Part shown: in pieces, positions 16,075-24,770 of the stretch
Position numbering within the stretch: the first letter of the stretch is position 1
Layout of the letters: each line of letters starts with the position of its first letter
Assembly: GCA_021772095.1 (NCBI GenBank)
Contig: JADYXR010000049.1
Coordinates: 1 to 42,416 of the forward strand
Direction: 5' to 3'
Length of the DNA: 42,416 bases
From: Candidatus Obscuribacter sp.
GTDB lineage: Bacteria; Cyanobacteriota; Vampirovibrionia; Obscuribacterales; Obscuribacteraceae
Translations under genes and position numbers: made by a program
Notes under the pieces: generated by a model
Told to the model about the DNA's origin: nothing
Database searches by the model: none
Seen by the model: the letters and a program-made list of their open reading frames with translations, nothing else

Positions 16075-18633
16075 CTATTGACCAGTCACTTCTTTGACAG
16101 GGCTGTCGGTCGCACGCGGTTGCTTCGGATCGCGAGCGGCGGCTTCTTCCGTGAACAGGTATGGATAAACAACTCCGGAGTATCGTGTCGTGCCGGGCGC
16201 CGGCATTGTTTTTGGCGCGATGTTTCTGTGGTCGATGATGCGCGGCACGTAGATGATGTTTGTCTGGTGTTTACTTCGTGCTATTGCCACGTTCGGATTG
16301 ACAGCTGCTCCGGGTTGCGGCTGTGCTGTCGCGGTAGTTGGATCGGGCGTTCCAGCTTTAGTTTTCTTTGCGGCTGGATCTACAATGACAGTTTCGATGG
16401 TACCGATTGCGGTGTCAGTTTCGCCAGGTTGTTTTTTCAGCAACATCGAACTCAATGTTCTGGAGGTGACTGTCCATACGCTACTCAACACGCTCATGTT
16501 CGATACGAGTAGAACACTGGAGGCGATAAAGATGATCACGCTTGCAACAATTCGCGCTATCACCACTTTCGGTGATCGTCTCGGACCATCTTGAGCGAAC
16601 GTCTCGGAGAACTTTAACGAAACAGTCAGTTCTTGCTCCACCAGATTGCTTCTCAACGCCATGAGCTTGGTCATGGTCGAGTCCAATTTTGATTTTTGTC
16701 TCTTTGGCGGTTTTTTAAATTTCTTGATCGTTTCGTTTTCTTTGTCGTGCTCAAGTTCGGTATCTGTTTTTATTCGAACCGGAGGCGGCGCTATGCTCGC
16801 TTCCATACCGGGAACCGCTTGCAATGCTGGAAGTCGCGCTACTTGTGAAAAGCGTCCGGAATGTTCTTGATCCGGCGGAATCGTTGATTCGGATGCTCTT
16901 CCATCAAGTTCTGCCAGTTGACGAGCACGATCGCTGTCAACTCCTGGTGACGGAAATACAGGTGTGTTGCCAATCTCGGTTGACGGCACGGAAATATCTT
17001 GTTCGTCTGGATCGGCTACGCCGAACTCGTCGTCTGCAATGTCTGCACCAAATCCGGTGGCGGTGTGGACTGGTTCCACTGACGAACTGCTGGTCGAGAA
17101 CGGATTCTCCGGAGGCGTAAATGTAACTTCGCCCTCCCCATTTACTTCGTCAAGATCGTCCAGATCATCTACATCTTCAAATTCGTCGTAACCAGGATCG
17201 CCCGGCTGCTTCCTTGAAACGTCCGGTGCCCGTCTTATAATACCGATCTCGGAAACTGGCTCTATGGAAGGTGTTTCCGGTGATGTTCGAGCAATCGTTT
17301 CGATATCTTCCGCGCTGAATTGTTCAAACTCACTGTCATCAACCGCGTCGATTGGAGTCGCCTGAACCGAAGAAGTTTCAATTGTTGTGTGAGCAACAGG
17401 TTGAAGTTCTGGTTCATCCTCCTCAAAATCACCGAAATTGGCATCATCGATTACTTCTGCTGTGGTTGGAGGTCTGTCTCCAGTTGCGGTGGCTGCGTCT
17501 AGTGGTACCGAGACTGGTGCTTTTGTCGCTTTCGGAACAGCTGGTGCCCACTCCGCCGATACTGGTACCACTACCCTCTCCGGTGTCGCTGGTGGTGCCG
17601 TTGTTTCCGCTGCTGACGCTAACGATTTCTGTACTCCGGACGCCGCTTGAGCAGCCGCTTCCATAACAGCTGCAGCAGCAGCTAAATTATTTTGCGCTTC
17701 CGCCTGCGAAGCAATGTCCTCTTCCTCGTCTTCTTCCGGTTCATACGAGTCGCTGCTGATTGAACGATACCAATCGTTGAGGCCTTTTCGAAATTCGTGG
17801 ATAGTTGCCGTGCGTTTGGCCGGATCCCAATCGAGTGCGCGAGCCAGCACATCGCCCAGTTTGTCAGCTTCCGGAATGTCGGGACGATATTCAAAAATTG
17901 GTGCCAATTCCGAAGCCGCCTCGTCAAGGACGCGACCGTCATCGATTTTTAGAAAAGGCAAATAGCCCGTTATCAGCTGATATGCAACTGCGGCAAGCGA
18001 GAAAACATCCGACTTGAATGTTGCCTCACCATTTCTTTGTTCTGGACTGAGGTACGGAGAGCCGGCTATATCGGGGCGTTCCGGCAGCTCGCGCGTTCTA
18101 TTAATGGCGCCGAAGTCGACAACCTTGACGATAATTGCGTCGTCTGGTTTCGTTATCACGACATTAGAAGGTTTAAGTCCACCATGAATAATGTTCTGGC
18201 TATGAGCATATTGCAGCGCGTCGCAAAGCTGGAATAGGAAGATCGTGATCTCATCGTCATCCTCGAGAGTCCCAACCTCATCAATTAGATCGCTCAGGCT
18301 TATGCCTTCCAAAAACTCGGTGATTAGAACCGGGCGTCCGTCGTCAGAAGTTCGCCAATCGACGGTCTGAACGATATTCTCCTGTTGCAACCGGCCATGC
18401 TCCAGGATGGCCGCGTGAAAACGCTCCTGAACAGCCTCGTTCGAAGTGGTAATTGTTTTGGCCAGGAGATGGCGACCGGAAGACAATTCGCGAATAATCA
18501 CAACTTCGCTGCAATCAGTCTCGCCCAGTGGTCCAATAATCACATAATTATCGGACAAGACGCGGGAGTCGTGTTCGCTTGCGGCAAGCTTATTGGCTGG
18601 CTTTAAGGAATTAGAATTGTGGGTTTCTTCCAA
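16075..18633 (-). CDS. Membrane pseudokinase of the Hanks/PknB family with long disordered linker
   Basis: 852 residues. The kinase fold spans about residues 28-290, with retained pieces: LLAK (K59), LKPSN (153-157), VVDFG (D173-G175), SPYLSPEQ and SDVFSLAAVAYQLITG. The HRD motif, however, reads HGG at residues 150-152 (18178-18186), so both the Arg and the catalytic Asp are missing. The glycine-rich loop is degenerate (IIGPLGETDCSE) and the alpha-C Glu position appears to be Ala. It is therefore predicted to be catalytically weak or dead but possibly still nucleotide-binding. Residues ~295-690 are acidic, Pro/Thr/Val-rich and disordered, followed by one transmembrane helix (about 692-714) and a ~135-residue outer tail. 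It is divergent from the TadG-like gene, with only 85 bp between starts. A sensor or scaffold role is likely. Confidence 0.85.
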   Translation of the reverse strand: MEETHNSNSLKPANKLAASEHDSRVLSDNYVIIGPLGETDCSEVVIIRELSSGRHLLAKTITTSNEAVQERFHAAILEHGRLQQENIVQTVDWRTSDDGRPVLITEFLEGISLSDLIDEVGTLEDDDEITIFLFQLCDALQYAHSQNIIHGGLKPSNVVITKPDDAIIVKVVDFGAINRTRELPERPDIAGSPYLSPEQRNGEATFKSDVFSLAAVAYQLITGYLPFLKIDDGRVLDEAASELAPIFEYRPDIPEADKLGDVLARALDWDPAKRTATIHEFRKGLNDWYRSISSDSYEPEEDEEEDIASQAEAQNNLAAAAAVMEAAAQAASGVQKSLASAAETTAPPATPERVVVPVSAEWAPAVPKATKAPVSVPLDAATATGDRPPTTAEVIDDANFGDFEEDEPELQPVAHTTIETSSVQATPIDAVDDSEFEQFSAEDIETIARTSPETPSIEPVSEIGIIRRAPDVSRKQPGDPGYDEFEDVDDLDDLDEVNGEGEVTFTPPENPFSTSSSSVEPVHTATGFGADIADDEFGVADPDEQDISVPSTEIGNTPVFPSPGVDSDRARQLAELDGRASESTIPPDQEHSGRFSQVARLPALQAVPGMEASIAPPPVRIKTDTELEHDKENETIKKFKKPPKRQKSKLDSTMTKLMALRSNLVEQELTVSLKFSETFAQDGPRRSPKVVIARIVASVIIFIASSVLLVSNMSVLSSVWTVTSRTLSSMLLKKQPGETDTAIGTIETVIVDPAAKKTKAGTPDPTTATAQPQPGAAVNPNVAIARSKHQTNIIYVPRIIDHRNIAPKTMPAPGTTRYSGVVYPYLFTEEAAARDPKQPRATDSPVKEVTGQ

Positions 18634-18664
18634 GGTCTACGAACCCTGCGTCACGCACGAGTGG

Positions 18665-18694
18665 TTGACGGACTTTGCATATACTGGATAAGAT
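18665..18694 (+). promoter_or_regulatory. Candidate promoter for the TadG-like gene
   Basis: TTGACG at 18665-18670 and TAAGAT at 18689-18694 with an 18-bp spacer, 25 bp ahead of the start codon at 18719. It sits in the 85-bp gap between divergent genes, so a minus-strand promoter for the pseudokinase must overlap it or lie within it. Confidence 0.5.
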
Positions 18695-18718
18695 GGAAAT
18701 ATTAGGCGCGGTTAATTA

Positions 18719-20800
18719 ATGCCACTTAATAATCCTATCAAAACGCTGCAAACTCAAACCATGAAAAAACAAAATTTAAGACCACAGCACGGCAGTATGC
18801 TTGTTCTAATGATCGCGTTTACTGCGACCATAGTGCTGGCGCTGCTGTTCTTCGCTCTGGGCTTCGTTCGATTGACCGGGACGCAATCGGAGCAGAAGAC
18901 TGCTATTGAAGCTGCTGCACTGGCCGCGGCGCGTGAGATGAGCAACATTGTCGTCATCAACCCGGACTTCGGCTATGTCGGTCTGTCGGACTCTGCGCCT
19001 GTCGGCACCGATACCTCCTCGGCAGATAACTACTATAACCAGGTTCATGGCATCAACACGTTGATGGGCACGACCCTGCTCGACTACATAATAGGTAAAG
19101 CGATCGACAATGACGAGTTGAGAGATCTCGCTGATGTTGATTTCCAAAAAGCCAAACTGGCTGCCGACCAGTTGCAGACAGAATTAAATAGATGCAGGGC
19201 ATCGGGAGAAACTGCGTTGGATAAAGACGGAAACGTTTTGAATCCTTATTTAGCTGCAGAAAACGCATATCGTGCCAACCAAGTTCGCCAGGCTGGAAAA
19301 AGTACTTTAAAAGCTGGATCGATGAAACTCGATCTCGGTGCCGTCGATGGCAACATCACTAACATCAAGACGCCATCGGGTTGGGGCGGATCGTTCAACG
19401 CCGGCGCCACAAAAGCTGGCTACTACGCCTCATACAAACCAGTCGTTTTCGACAACAAAACATGGGTGTTCGCCGGCGTAGGGGACTCAATGAAACTGTT
19501 GGACCCCCAGAAGTTCGTCGCTTCTGCAACTGGCGTTCCATATCAGCACAGAACGATCGTCAGAGCTGAAGCCATTCAAGACCTCAATGATGGCGGTATC
19601 GTCGCCAGTACCATAGCTGTTGCTGTCGCGCAACCAGCCAGTGTGTACGACCCGAAACCGGCTCCTGGTGCGCTTGTGGTATCCTTCCCGGATGGACCGC
19701 CGGACGGTGTTTGCGCATTGCGAAACCTGGCTGATCTTTATCTTGGAACTTGTTTGGCTGACGGTAACGATAATTCCGACGTCTACATCGCTTCAAACGG
19801 CGACTATCCAACTGATCCGAGCAGCACGATCACACCCGATCCGAACTGGCCCATACCTTCTGATCCGGGCAAACAAGCCAACAACGCTTGCAAAATTGCC
19901 ATCTATGATTGGTTGAAGAGAGCCGGAACCAAAGCCAATGTGGCTGCTGTTCTTGCAGTGCAAAATCAAAATTGGAACATGCCGAATCCGGCTACGGTCG
20001 TATGGCCTCCAGGTGTCGCAGGCGCCAAGCCGATCCCTAATGGCGTCGCGCACATCTTCAAGTTCACTCCGACTGGAACCGTTTTCTATCAGAGCAAACA
20101 AGCTGATCCTGCGCCATTCTATGTGATCTCCGATCAACAAATGATGGTGGAATCATTCGAGGCTTTGACCAACGGTGCAGCCGACATTGTCTCGATCAAG
20201 CCTATCGATCTTGGTCCTCCGATCATGGACAGTGATGGCGAAGTTATTCTGACCAAGAAATATGATTTGTACATTCGTGATTACGGTCGTCGTCCAGGTA
20301 AGATGAATGGCGGAAAGCACTCTGGTGAGCCAATCGACGATCCACTGGTTTCGCAGAAGAAGGTTGAGAAACCATCGATTCGTCTTGCCAATAATGATAC
20401 TGGATTTGGTACCACCGGCTTGGCGTCGTTATCCGGTGCCGGCGCGAAGTCCAAGTCAGAAGGTGGCGGTGGCGGCAGTGGTGCCCTGCCATTGATTCTT
20501 CCGCAAGAAGATTTCGCCTTCTACTGGAGTGGCACTGCAATGCAGATTTTGCGTGCTCCAGGCGCGTACAAACAATTTCAGGCAGGCAGTGGAGTTAGAT
20601 CGACGTATCAAGTCAGCGGTGTGATCGCCGACATCAGATTCCGCAGACAACTTCAGGTAAAGGATGACAATACTGTCGAAATTCCTGTTGTAGATCCAAC
20701 AACGGGAACACCGGTTGTCGACCCAACCACAGGCCTTCCATCGACGACTCCACAAAATGTCAGCACCAAATCTGATATCGGTTACGTCGGACTGAAATAG
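18719..20800 (+). CDS. TadG-like (Tad/Flp pilus-associated) membrane-anchored protein
   Basis: 693 residues from the ATG at 18719; an in-frame ATG at 18761 is also possible. A QHGSMLVLMIAF segment leads into one transmembrane helix (about residues 27-50), followed by an amphipathic stretch with TAIEAAALAAAREM. This is the signature N-terminus of TadE/TadG-like proteins (a hydrophobic helix then an Ala-rich 'AADAAALAAA' helix). The ~630-residue extracytoplasmic part is rich in P, D, G and T with no recognisable enzymatic motif. The sequence GYVGL occurs both near residue 81 and at the extreme C-terminus. No von Willebrand A motif is visible, unlike many TadG proteins. It has its own promoter and terminator, so it is probably a single-gene unit. 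Confidence 0.65.
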   Translation: MPLNNPIKTLQTQTMKKQNLRPQHGSMLVLMIAFTATIVLALLFFALGFVRLTGTQSEQKTAIEAAALAAAREMSNIVVINPDFGYVGLSDSAPVGTDTSSADNYYNQVHGINTLMGTTLLDYIIGKAIDNDELRDLADVDFQKAKLAADQLQTELNRCRASGETALDKDGNVLNPYLAAENAYRANQVRQAGKSTLKAGSMKLDLGAVDGNITNIKTPSGWGGSFNAGATKAGYYASYKPVVFDNKTWVFAGVGDSMKLLDPQKFVASATGVPYQHRTIVRAEAIQDLNDGGIVASTIAVAVAQPASVYDPKPAPGALVVSFPDGPPDGVCALRNLADLYLGTCLADGNDNSDVYIASNGDYPTDPSSTITPDPNWPIPSDPGKQANNACKIAIYDWLKRAGTKANVAAVLAVQNQNWNMPNPATVVWPPGVAGAKPIPNGVAHIFKFTPTGTVFYQSKQADPAPFYVISDQQMMVESFEALTNGAADIVSIKPIDLGPPIMDSDGEVILTKKYDLYIRDYGRRPGKMNGGKHSGEPIDDPLVSQKKVEKPSIRLANNDTGFGTTGLASLSGAGAKSKSEGGGGGSGALPLILPQEDFAFYWSGTAMQILRAPGAYKQFQAGSGVRSTYQVSGVIADIRFRRQLQVKDDNTVEIPVVDPTTGTPVVDPTTGLPSTTPQNVSTKSDIGYVGLK

Positions 20801-20825
20801 TCAGTTTGAAGTATGCAAAATTTTT

Positions 20826-20864
20826 AGCGCGGTTCGATCAAAGTTGAACCGCGCTATTTTTTTG
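20826..20864 (+). terminator. Intrinsic terminator after the TadG-like gene (may act on both strands)
   Basis: A perfect 10-bp stem AGCGCGGTTC/GAACCGCGCT (20826-20835, 20846-20855) is followed by ATTTTTTT on the plus strand and preceded by AAAATTTTT, so it can also terminate the minus-strand SRPBCC gene that ends at 20902. Confidence 0.9.
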
Positions 20865-20901
20865 ATTCGAAACCAACTAATCTTTGAATTCCAAAACACA
20901 A

Positions 20902-21609
20902 CTAAGGAGCGCTCACCGCGAGGTTTCCGCCACCTTTGGCCTGGCTGGTCTGGTACATTTTTTCGGTGCTGCGTTTGAATGTTTTGACGATGTCTTTTTG
21001 AATAAACTTCAAAGTGAAACTAGCCATCGCTTTTGGAATCGGATCCGTGGTCGACTCGAGAGTATATTTCACTTTGCACGATTTGCCGTTGTTGTCCGGC
21101 GTCAACTCCCATCGTCCCTGGCTCGACTCGAAGTTTCCTTCGAGCATGGCCCAGCGCAATACGTGCGGTTTGCCATTCAGATCGTTGACGATTCTTTGTT
21201 TGCTTTCGCGCAAAAACATTTGCGGTTTTAAATTGCTTTCCGTATAAACATAATTGCCGGACCGCTTCGTCACCTTGCAGCTTTCGATGCGCGGAAACAA
21301 CTGCGGATATCTGGGGAAGTCCGTCAACTCCTGCCAGACAAAATCGGGTGGAGCTTTGATTGAAGTTTCCATCACCGAAGTGACGCAGTTCTTAGAGGGC
21401 CTGGGAAGCACGTCCGGAGTCGGAACCAGAGAAGCGCTGGCGGGAATTTCGCTGGCTAACTTGCGGGGTTCGTTGGATTCAATCGTTTTGGCTTCGAGTG
21501 CTGAGCCGAATGCGCCGGCGGTGCAAACGGCGAATACGAGCGCAGCCGGAAGTAAACCAGCGGTTTTCGATGTTGACCCGTTGTTATTAAAAATGATGAG
21601 AGACCCCAA
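20902..21609 (-). CDS. Exported SRPBCC/START-like polyketide cyclase-dehydrase family protein
   Basis: 235 residues. A probable N-terminal signal or anchor (LLPAALVFAVCTAGAFGSA) is followed by a polar linker. The ~150-residue SRPBCC fold begins TSIKAPPDFVWQELTDFPRYPQLFPRI, a motif shared with coenzyme-Q-binding COQ10/START-like and polyketide-cyclase-like proteins. Such folds have a deep hydrophobic pocket that holds lipids or aromatic ligands; the ligand here is unknown. The C-terminal amphipathic helix (ASFTLKFIQKDIVKTFKRSTEKMY) is the usual long helix that closes the pocket. It starts 17 bp after lnt ends and is probably cotranscribed with recA and lnt, which would place a lipid-pocket protein beside a lipoprotein-modifying enzyme. 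Confidence 0.75.
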   Translation of the reverse strand: MGSLIIFNNNGSTSKTAGLLPAALVFAVCTAGAFGSALEAKTIESNEPRKLASEIPASASLVPTPDVLPRPSKNCVTSVMETSIKAPPDFVWQELTDFPRYPQLFPRIESCKVTKRSGNYVYTESNLKPQMFLRESKQRIVNDLNGKPHVLRWAMLEGNFESSQGRWELTPDNNGKSCKVKYTLESTTDPIPKAMASFTLKFIQKDIVKTFKRSTEKMYQTSQAKGGGNLAVSAP

Positions 21610-21626
21610 ATAAGCTGATTCTGATT

Positions 21627-23225
21627 CTAACGAAACCAGGTCGTGAACGGTGTAATTTCGGAGGAAAAACCTACTTTTCCGAGCATAACCGTCGTGTCGT
21701 CGAGAGCCGAGCGCTCTGTAATCATACCGCTAGGATTTATTATCGCCGACGGACCGGTATTTGCGGCAAAAACAAAAAATCTACGATTCTCTATTGCCCT
21801 GAAAACCGAAAACGCAATCATTTGCTCGCCGATCACCGACTGGTGAAACCAAGCCAGGTCAGAGATATTGACCAGTAATTGCCCACCGTTTCTGGTGCTG
21901 TCGGCGGCCAGTTCAGGCGATATACATTCGAAACATATCAAGGGGGCGGAGTTGCCCCGGGTCAGCTCGAGGACTTCGGCCTGCTTGCCGGATGAAAGCC
22001 CGGCTCCTGCCGGGGTATTGGTCAAACGCTTGACCCAATCGGGCATGTACTGCACTGCTGTCGGGGCGTACTCGCCGAAAGGAACGAGATATCGCTTGCT
22101 GTAAAAATTGGGCAGAAATTTGCCGGCGCTAGAGATGCCGTAAGCCGAATTGTAGGGGTTGCCTTCCTGATCGCTGCCGATGGCGCCCACCACCATGTCT
22201 AACTCTCGGTCTTTGCAAATTTGACCGAGAAGATTTTGCACTTCTTTGTTGTCGCTCAAATATGTAGGCACGGCGCTCTCAGTGAAGATGCACATGCCAG
22301 GCGGGATGCGAGGAATCAGTTTGATGTAGCGCTCGAGTAATTCATCAAGTGAGTATCGATGCGAAGTTTTCTGCATCTCTATATTGATGTTGCCTTGCAG
22401 CACCGCCACTGGGGTCATGGCCTTGATCATGGTTTTGGCGGACTGCCACTGGCCAAGCGCGAGGCAGAGAGGAATGATAAGCAAAACGATTGAAGTTTGA
22501 ACCACAGCCATGCGCTTGTTGCTCGCTGTGATTGCCTTGTAGAGCGACTTTCCACTAAACGTAGAAACCAGAGAAGCGATACTGGTGTTGACCATGACGA
22601 TGATGAAACCAAGGCCGATGCCGCCGATGATCGATGCGATTTGAATCAGTGGAATCTGTTTGTACTGCGTGTACTCCAGCATGCTCCAGGGCACACCCAG
22701 AAAGGACGGGGCGTTTCCGATTTTGTTGACGATAAGAACCCATAATAATGGCAGCATAATTACTGCCGGAATTTTCCAGCCGCCCGGAATTTTTTGCGGA
22801 ACAAACGAGCCCGTCATCGGGATGAGACGGGCGCATAGAGCGAAGATGGCGACAATCAGTGCCTGGTGAAATGAGCAAATAAACCAGGCACTGGCGGCCA
22901 GCATCCAGCCTTGCCACCAGTTGAAGCCGAGCCAGGCAAGCGGCTGTAGACCCAGATACCAGTTGAGGTACACCAGGTTATACGCCAGACCAAAAACCAG
23001 TCCGCGCGCTGCCGCTTGCCAGACATTTTTGCTGGCTGAGATGGCAAGAACGAGAGGCGCCAAGCCAATCCAGGCTAGATACCATTGATTGATACCAGGG
23101 CAAGACAGACCAAGCAAACATCCGAATCCGGTGAGCCAGAGAAAATCTCTGACCGTGATTAGCTTGGCACCGCTCTTCTTGGATGAAGGCTTGGTCTTAT
23201 CTTGCTTTTTAGCTATTGTTGGCAC
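21627..23225 (-). CDS. lnt: Apolipoprotein N-acyltransferase
   Basis: 532 residues, close to the usual ~510. Lnt adds the third acyl chain to the N-terminal cysteine of lipoproteins at the periplasmic face of the inner membrane, which implies a diderm envelope. A charged N-terminus is followed by multiple transmembrane helices (about residues 25-225), then a nitrilase-like periplasmic domain. The catalytic triad is visible: Glu in IFTESAVPTYL, Lys in NFYSKRYLVPFGEYAP and Cys in LICFECISPELA. A last membrane helix is expected near the C-terminus but is not obvious; the sequence ends AINPS...TTWFR-like after the nitrilase domain and looks slightly short there. The gene follows recA by 43 bp on the same strand. 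A predicted lipoprotein substrate is encoded at 36.5-37.2 kb. Confidence 0.92.
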   Translation of the reverse strand: MPTIAKKQDKTKPSSKKSGAKLITVRDFLWLTGFGCLLGLSCPGINQWYLAWIGLAPLVLAISASKNVWQAAARGLVFGLAYNLVYLNWYLGLQPLAWLGFNWWQGWMLAASAWFICSFHQALIVAIFALCARLIPMTGSFVPQKIPGGWKIPAVIMLPLLWVLIVNKIGNAPSFLGVPWSMLEYTQYKQIPLIQIASIIGGIGLGFIIVMVNTSIASLVSTFSGKSLYKAITASNKRMAVVQTSIVLLIIPLCLALGQWQSAKTMIKAMTPVAVLQGNINIEMQKTSHRYSLDELLERYIKLIPRIPPGMCIFTESAVPTYLSDNKEVQNLLGQICKDRELDMVVGAIGSDQEGNPYNSAYGISSAGKFLPNFYSKRYLVPFGEYAPTAVQYMPDWVKRLTNTPAGAGLSSGKQAEVLELTRGNSAPLICFECISPELAADSTRNGGQLLVNISDLAWFHQSVIGEQMIAFSVFRAIENRRFFVFAANTGPSAIINPSGMITERSALDDTTVMLGKVGFSSEITPFTTWFR

Positions 23226-23268
23226 TCTCGGTGGCTTTCATTAGTTTTCTCATCAATTGAGTTGAAAA

Positions 23269-24414
23269 CTATTTTCCTGCTTTAGTCGCCATATCGGCTT
23301 TGACCAACTTCTCAACTTCTTGAAGAATCTTCGGATTTTGTTCGAGGAAGATGATCGATGCATCTCTTCCTTGACCGATACGATCTTCGCCGAAGCTGTA
23401 CCAGGCGCCAGCTTTTTTGACGATGTTGAGTTCGACTGCAACGTCGAGGATACAACCGATTGAGTTGATTCCTTTTCCATAAACGATATCGAATTCAGCA
23501 ATGCGGAACGGAGGCGCTACCTTGTTCTTAACTACTTTGACTTTGACTCTGTTGCCGACTTCGCGACCATCTTTTTTCAACGTTTCGATCTTTCTGATGT
23601 CCAATCTGACTGAAGCGTAGAACTTGAGCGCGTTGCCGCCGGTCGTGGTTTCTGGATTACCATACATCACGCCGATCTTCATTCTGAGCTGGTTGATGAA
23701 GATAACTGTGGTTTTCGTTTTGGCAACGACAGCCGTCAGTTTTCTCAGAGCCTGGCTCATCAAGCGGGCTTGCAAACCTGGAAGACTGTCTCCCATTTCG
23801 CCTTCGATTTCAGCTTTTGGAACAAGTGCTGCGACTGAGTCGATGATGACCAGGTCGACGGCACCGGAGCGAACTAATTGTTCGACGATTTCCAGCGCTT
23901 GTTCTCCGGTGTCAGGTTGCGAGATTAAGAGCTCATCAACGTTGACGCCGAGTGCACGAGCGTACTCAGGATCGAGCGCGTGTTCTGCGTCAACGATAGC
24001 GGCGATGCCACCTTTACGTTGAATTTCGGCAGCGACGTGCTGAGCGAGGGTGGTTTTACCGGAAGACTCAGGTCCGTAGATCTCGATAATTCTTCCGCGA
24101 GGAAGACCACCGACTCCAAGAGCCAGATCGAGAGTGATCGCGCCGGTTGAAACTACTTCAACGGCCTGATTTCTCGAATCGCCCAACTTCATGATCGAGC
24201 CATCGCCGTATTGCTTTTTGATGGCGTCCATAGCCAATCCAAGCGCTTTGGTGCGCTCTGCTGAAGGCGGTTCCACTTTATCTTTAAATGGAGCGTCTTT
24301 ATTGTCTTTGTTAGGCGACGACGCTTTCGCGGTCGTCTCTTTTTCCAGGTTCTCTTCGGTCATTACGTTCTTGCTCGCGGTCTTTCCAGACTTGTCTTTG
24401 GTTGCGAAAGCCAT
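23269..24414 (-). CDS. recA: Recombinase RecA
   Basis: 381 residues, starting at the ATG at 24414 with an ideal AAGGAG ribosome binding site; the longer in-frame ORF upstream is not needed. RecA forms filaments on single-stranded DNA, drives homologous strand exchange and stimulates LexA self-cleavage. The core is canonical: Walker [10 protein letters not shown], the MAW-like region [12 protein letters not shown], Walker [23 protein letters not shown], and loop L2 with [19 protein letters not shown]. Compared with E. coli RecA it has about 40 extra N-terminal residues, rich in K, E, D, T and S, before the conserved [20 protein letters not shown]. The C-terminal tail is short and less acidic than usual. 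It is probably cotranscribed with lnt and the SRPBCC gene; the leader is described separately. Confidence 0.98.
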   Translation of the reverse strand: MAFATKDKSGKTASKNVMTEENLEKETTAKASSPNKDNKDAPFKDKVEPPSAERTKALGLAMDAIKKQYGDGSIMKLGDSRNQAVEVVSTGAITLDLALGVGGLPRGRIIEIYGPESSGKTTLAQHVAAEIQRKGGIAAIVDAEHALDPEYARALGVNVDELLISQPDTGEQALEIVEQLVRSGAVDLVIIDSVAALVPKAEIEGEMGDSLPGLQARLMSQALRKLTAVVAKTKTTVIFINQLRMKIGVMYGNPETTTGGNALKFYASVRLDIRKIETLKKDGREVGNRVKVKVVKNKVAPPFRIAEFDIVYGKGINSIGCILDVAVELNIVKKAGAWYSFGEDRIGQGRDASIIFLEQNPKILQEVEKLVKADMATKAGK

Positions 24415-24489
24415 TTTGTATCTCCTTCTAGAGTCTAACCGGTGCCGAGACCTGAAGCACGCTTGCAAGGACGGGCAACTTCTATAGCT

Positions 24490-24507
24490 CTTGTATATCG
24501 CTTGTAT
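24490..24507 (-). promoter_or_regulatory. Direct repeat in the recA leader, possible SOS operator
   Basis: CTTGTAT occurs at 24490-24496 and again at 24501-24507, repeating every 11 bp, about one helical turn. It lies between the recA promoter and start codon, where a repressor could block transcription. It is not the E. coli, Bacillus or cyanobacterial LexA consensus, and it is direct rather than palindromic, so LexA binding is only a hypothesis. Confidence 0.3.
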
Positions 24508-24542
24508 GGCGCATGGGTGCGGCGTTTTCACGCCTTGGGCAA

Positions 24543-24548
24543 ATTATA
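24543..24548 (-). promoter_or_regulatory. -10 element of the recA promoter
   Basis: On the minus strand this reads TATAAT, an exact consensus -10, about 130 bases upstream of the recA start. The expected -35 region reads TTAGTT, a weak match. Transcription would begin just before the GAAA-tetraloop hairpin, giving a leader of about 120 bases. Confidence 0.5.
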
Positions 24549-24750
24549 GCCGCACTCGGGCCAGAAACTAATTAAAACTAGTCCTGGTGCCGGTTGTACC
24601 GCTATTAGATATGTGGTGATAATTGAATCGAGTACAAACCGCTCCGACGGCTGATTTCTCGATCAAAATTTTTGTCTTTTCTCTTCAGATGCGCGTTCTT
24701 GACAATAGCTCAGGTTTTAAAGGTGGGCAGCAGAGGGTATAAAAAGGTTG

Positions 24751-24770
24751 TTAGACAACAAATTGTCTAA
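24751..24770 (+). promoter_or_regulatory. Perfect palindrome upstream of the Crp/Fnr gene
   Basis: TTAGACAA-CAAA-TTGTCTAA: two perfect 8-bp half-sites separated by 4 bp, just downstream of TATAAA (24738-24743) and 129 bp ahead of the regulator's start. The symmetry and length fit a dimeric Crp/Fnr-type operator. A GTCTTAGAC mini-palindrome follows at 24784-24792. Autorepression of the downstream regulator is the simplest reading. Confidence 0.5.
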
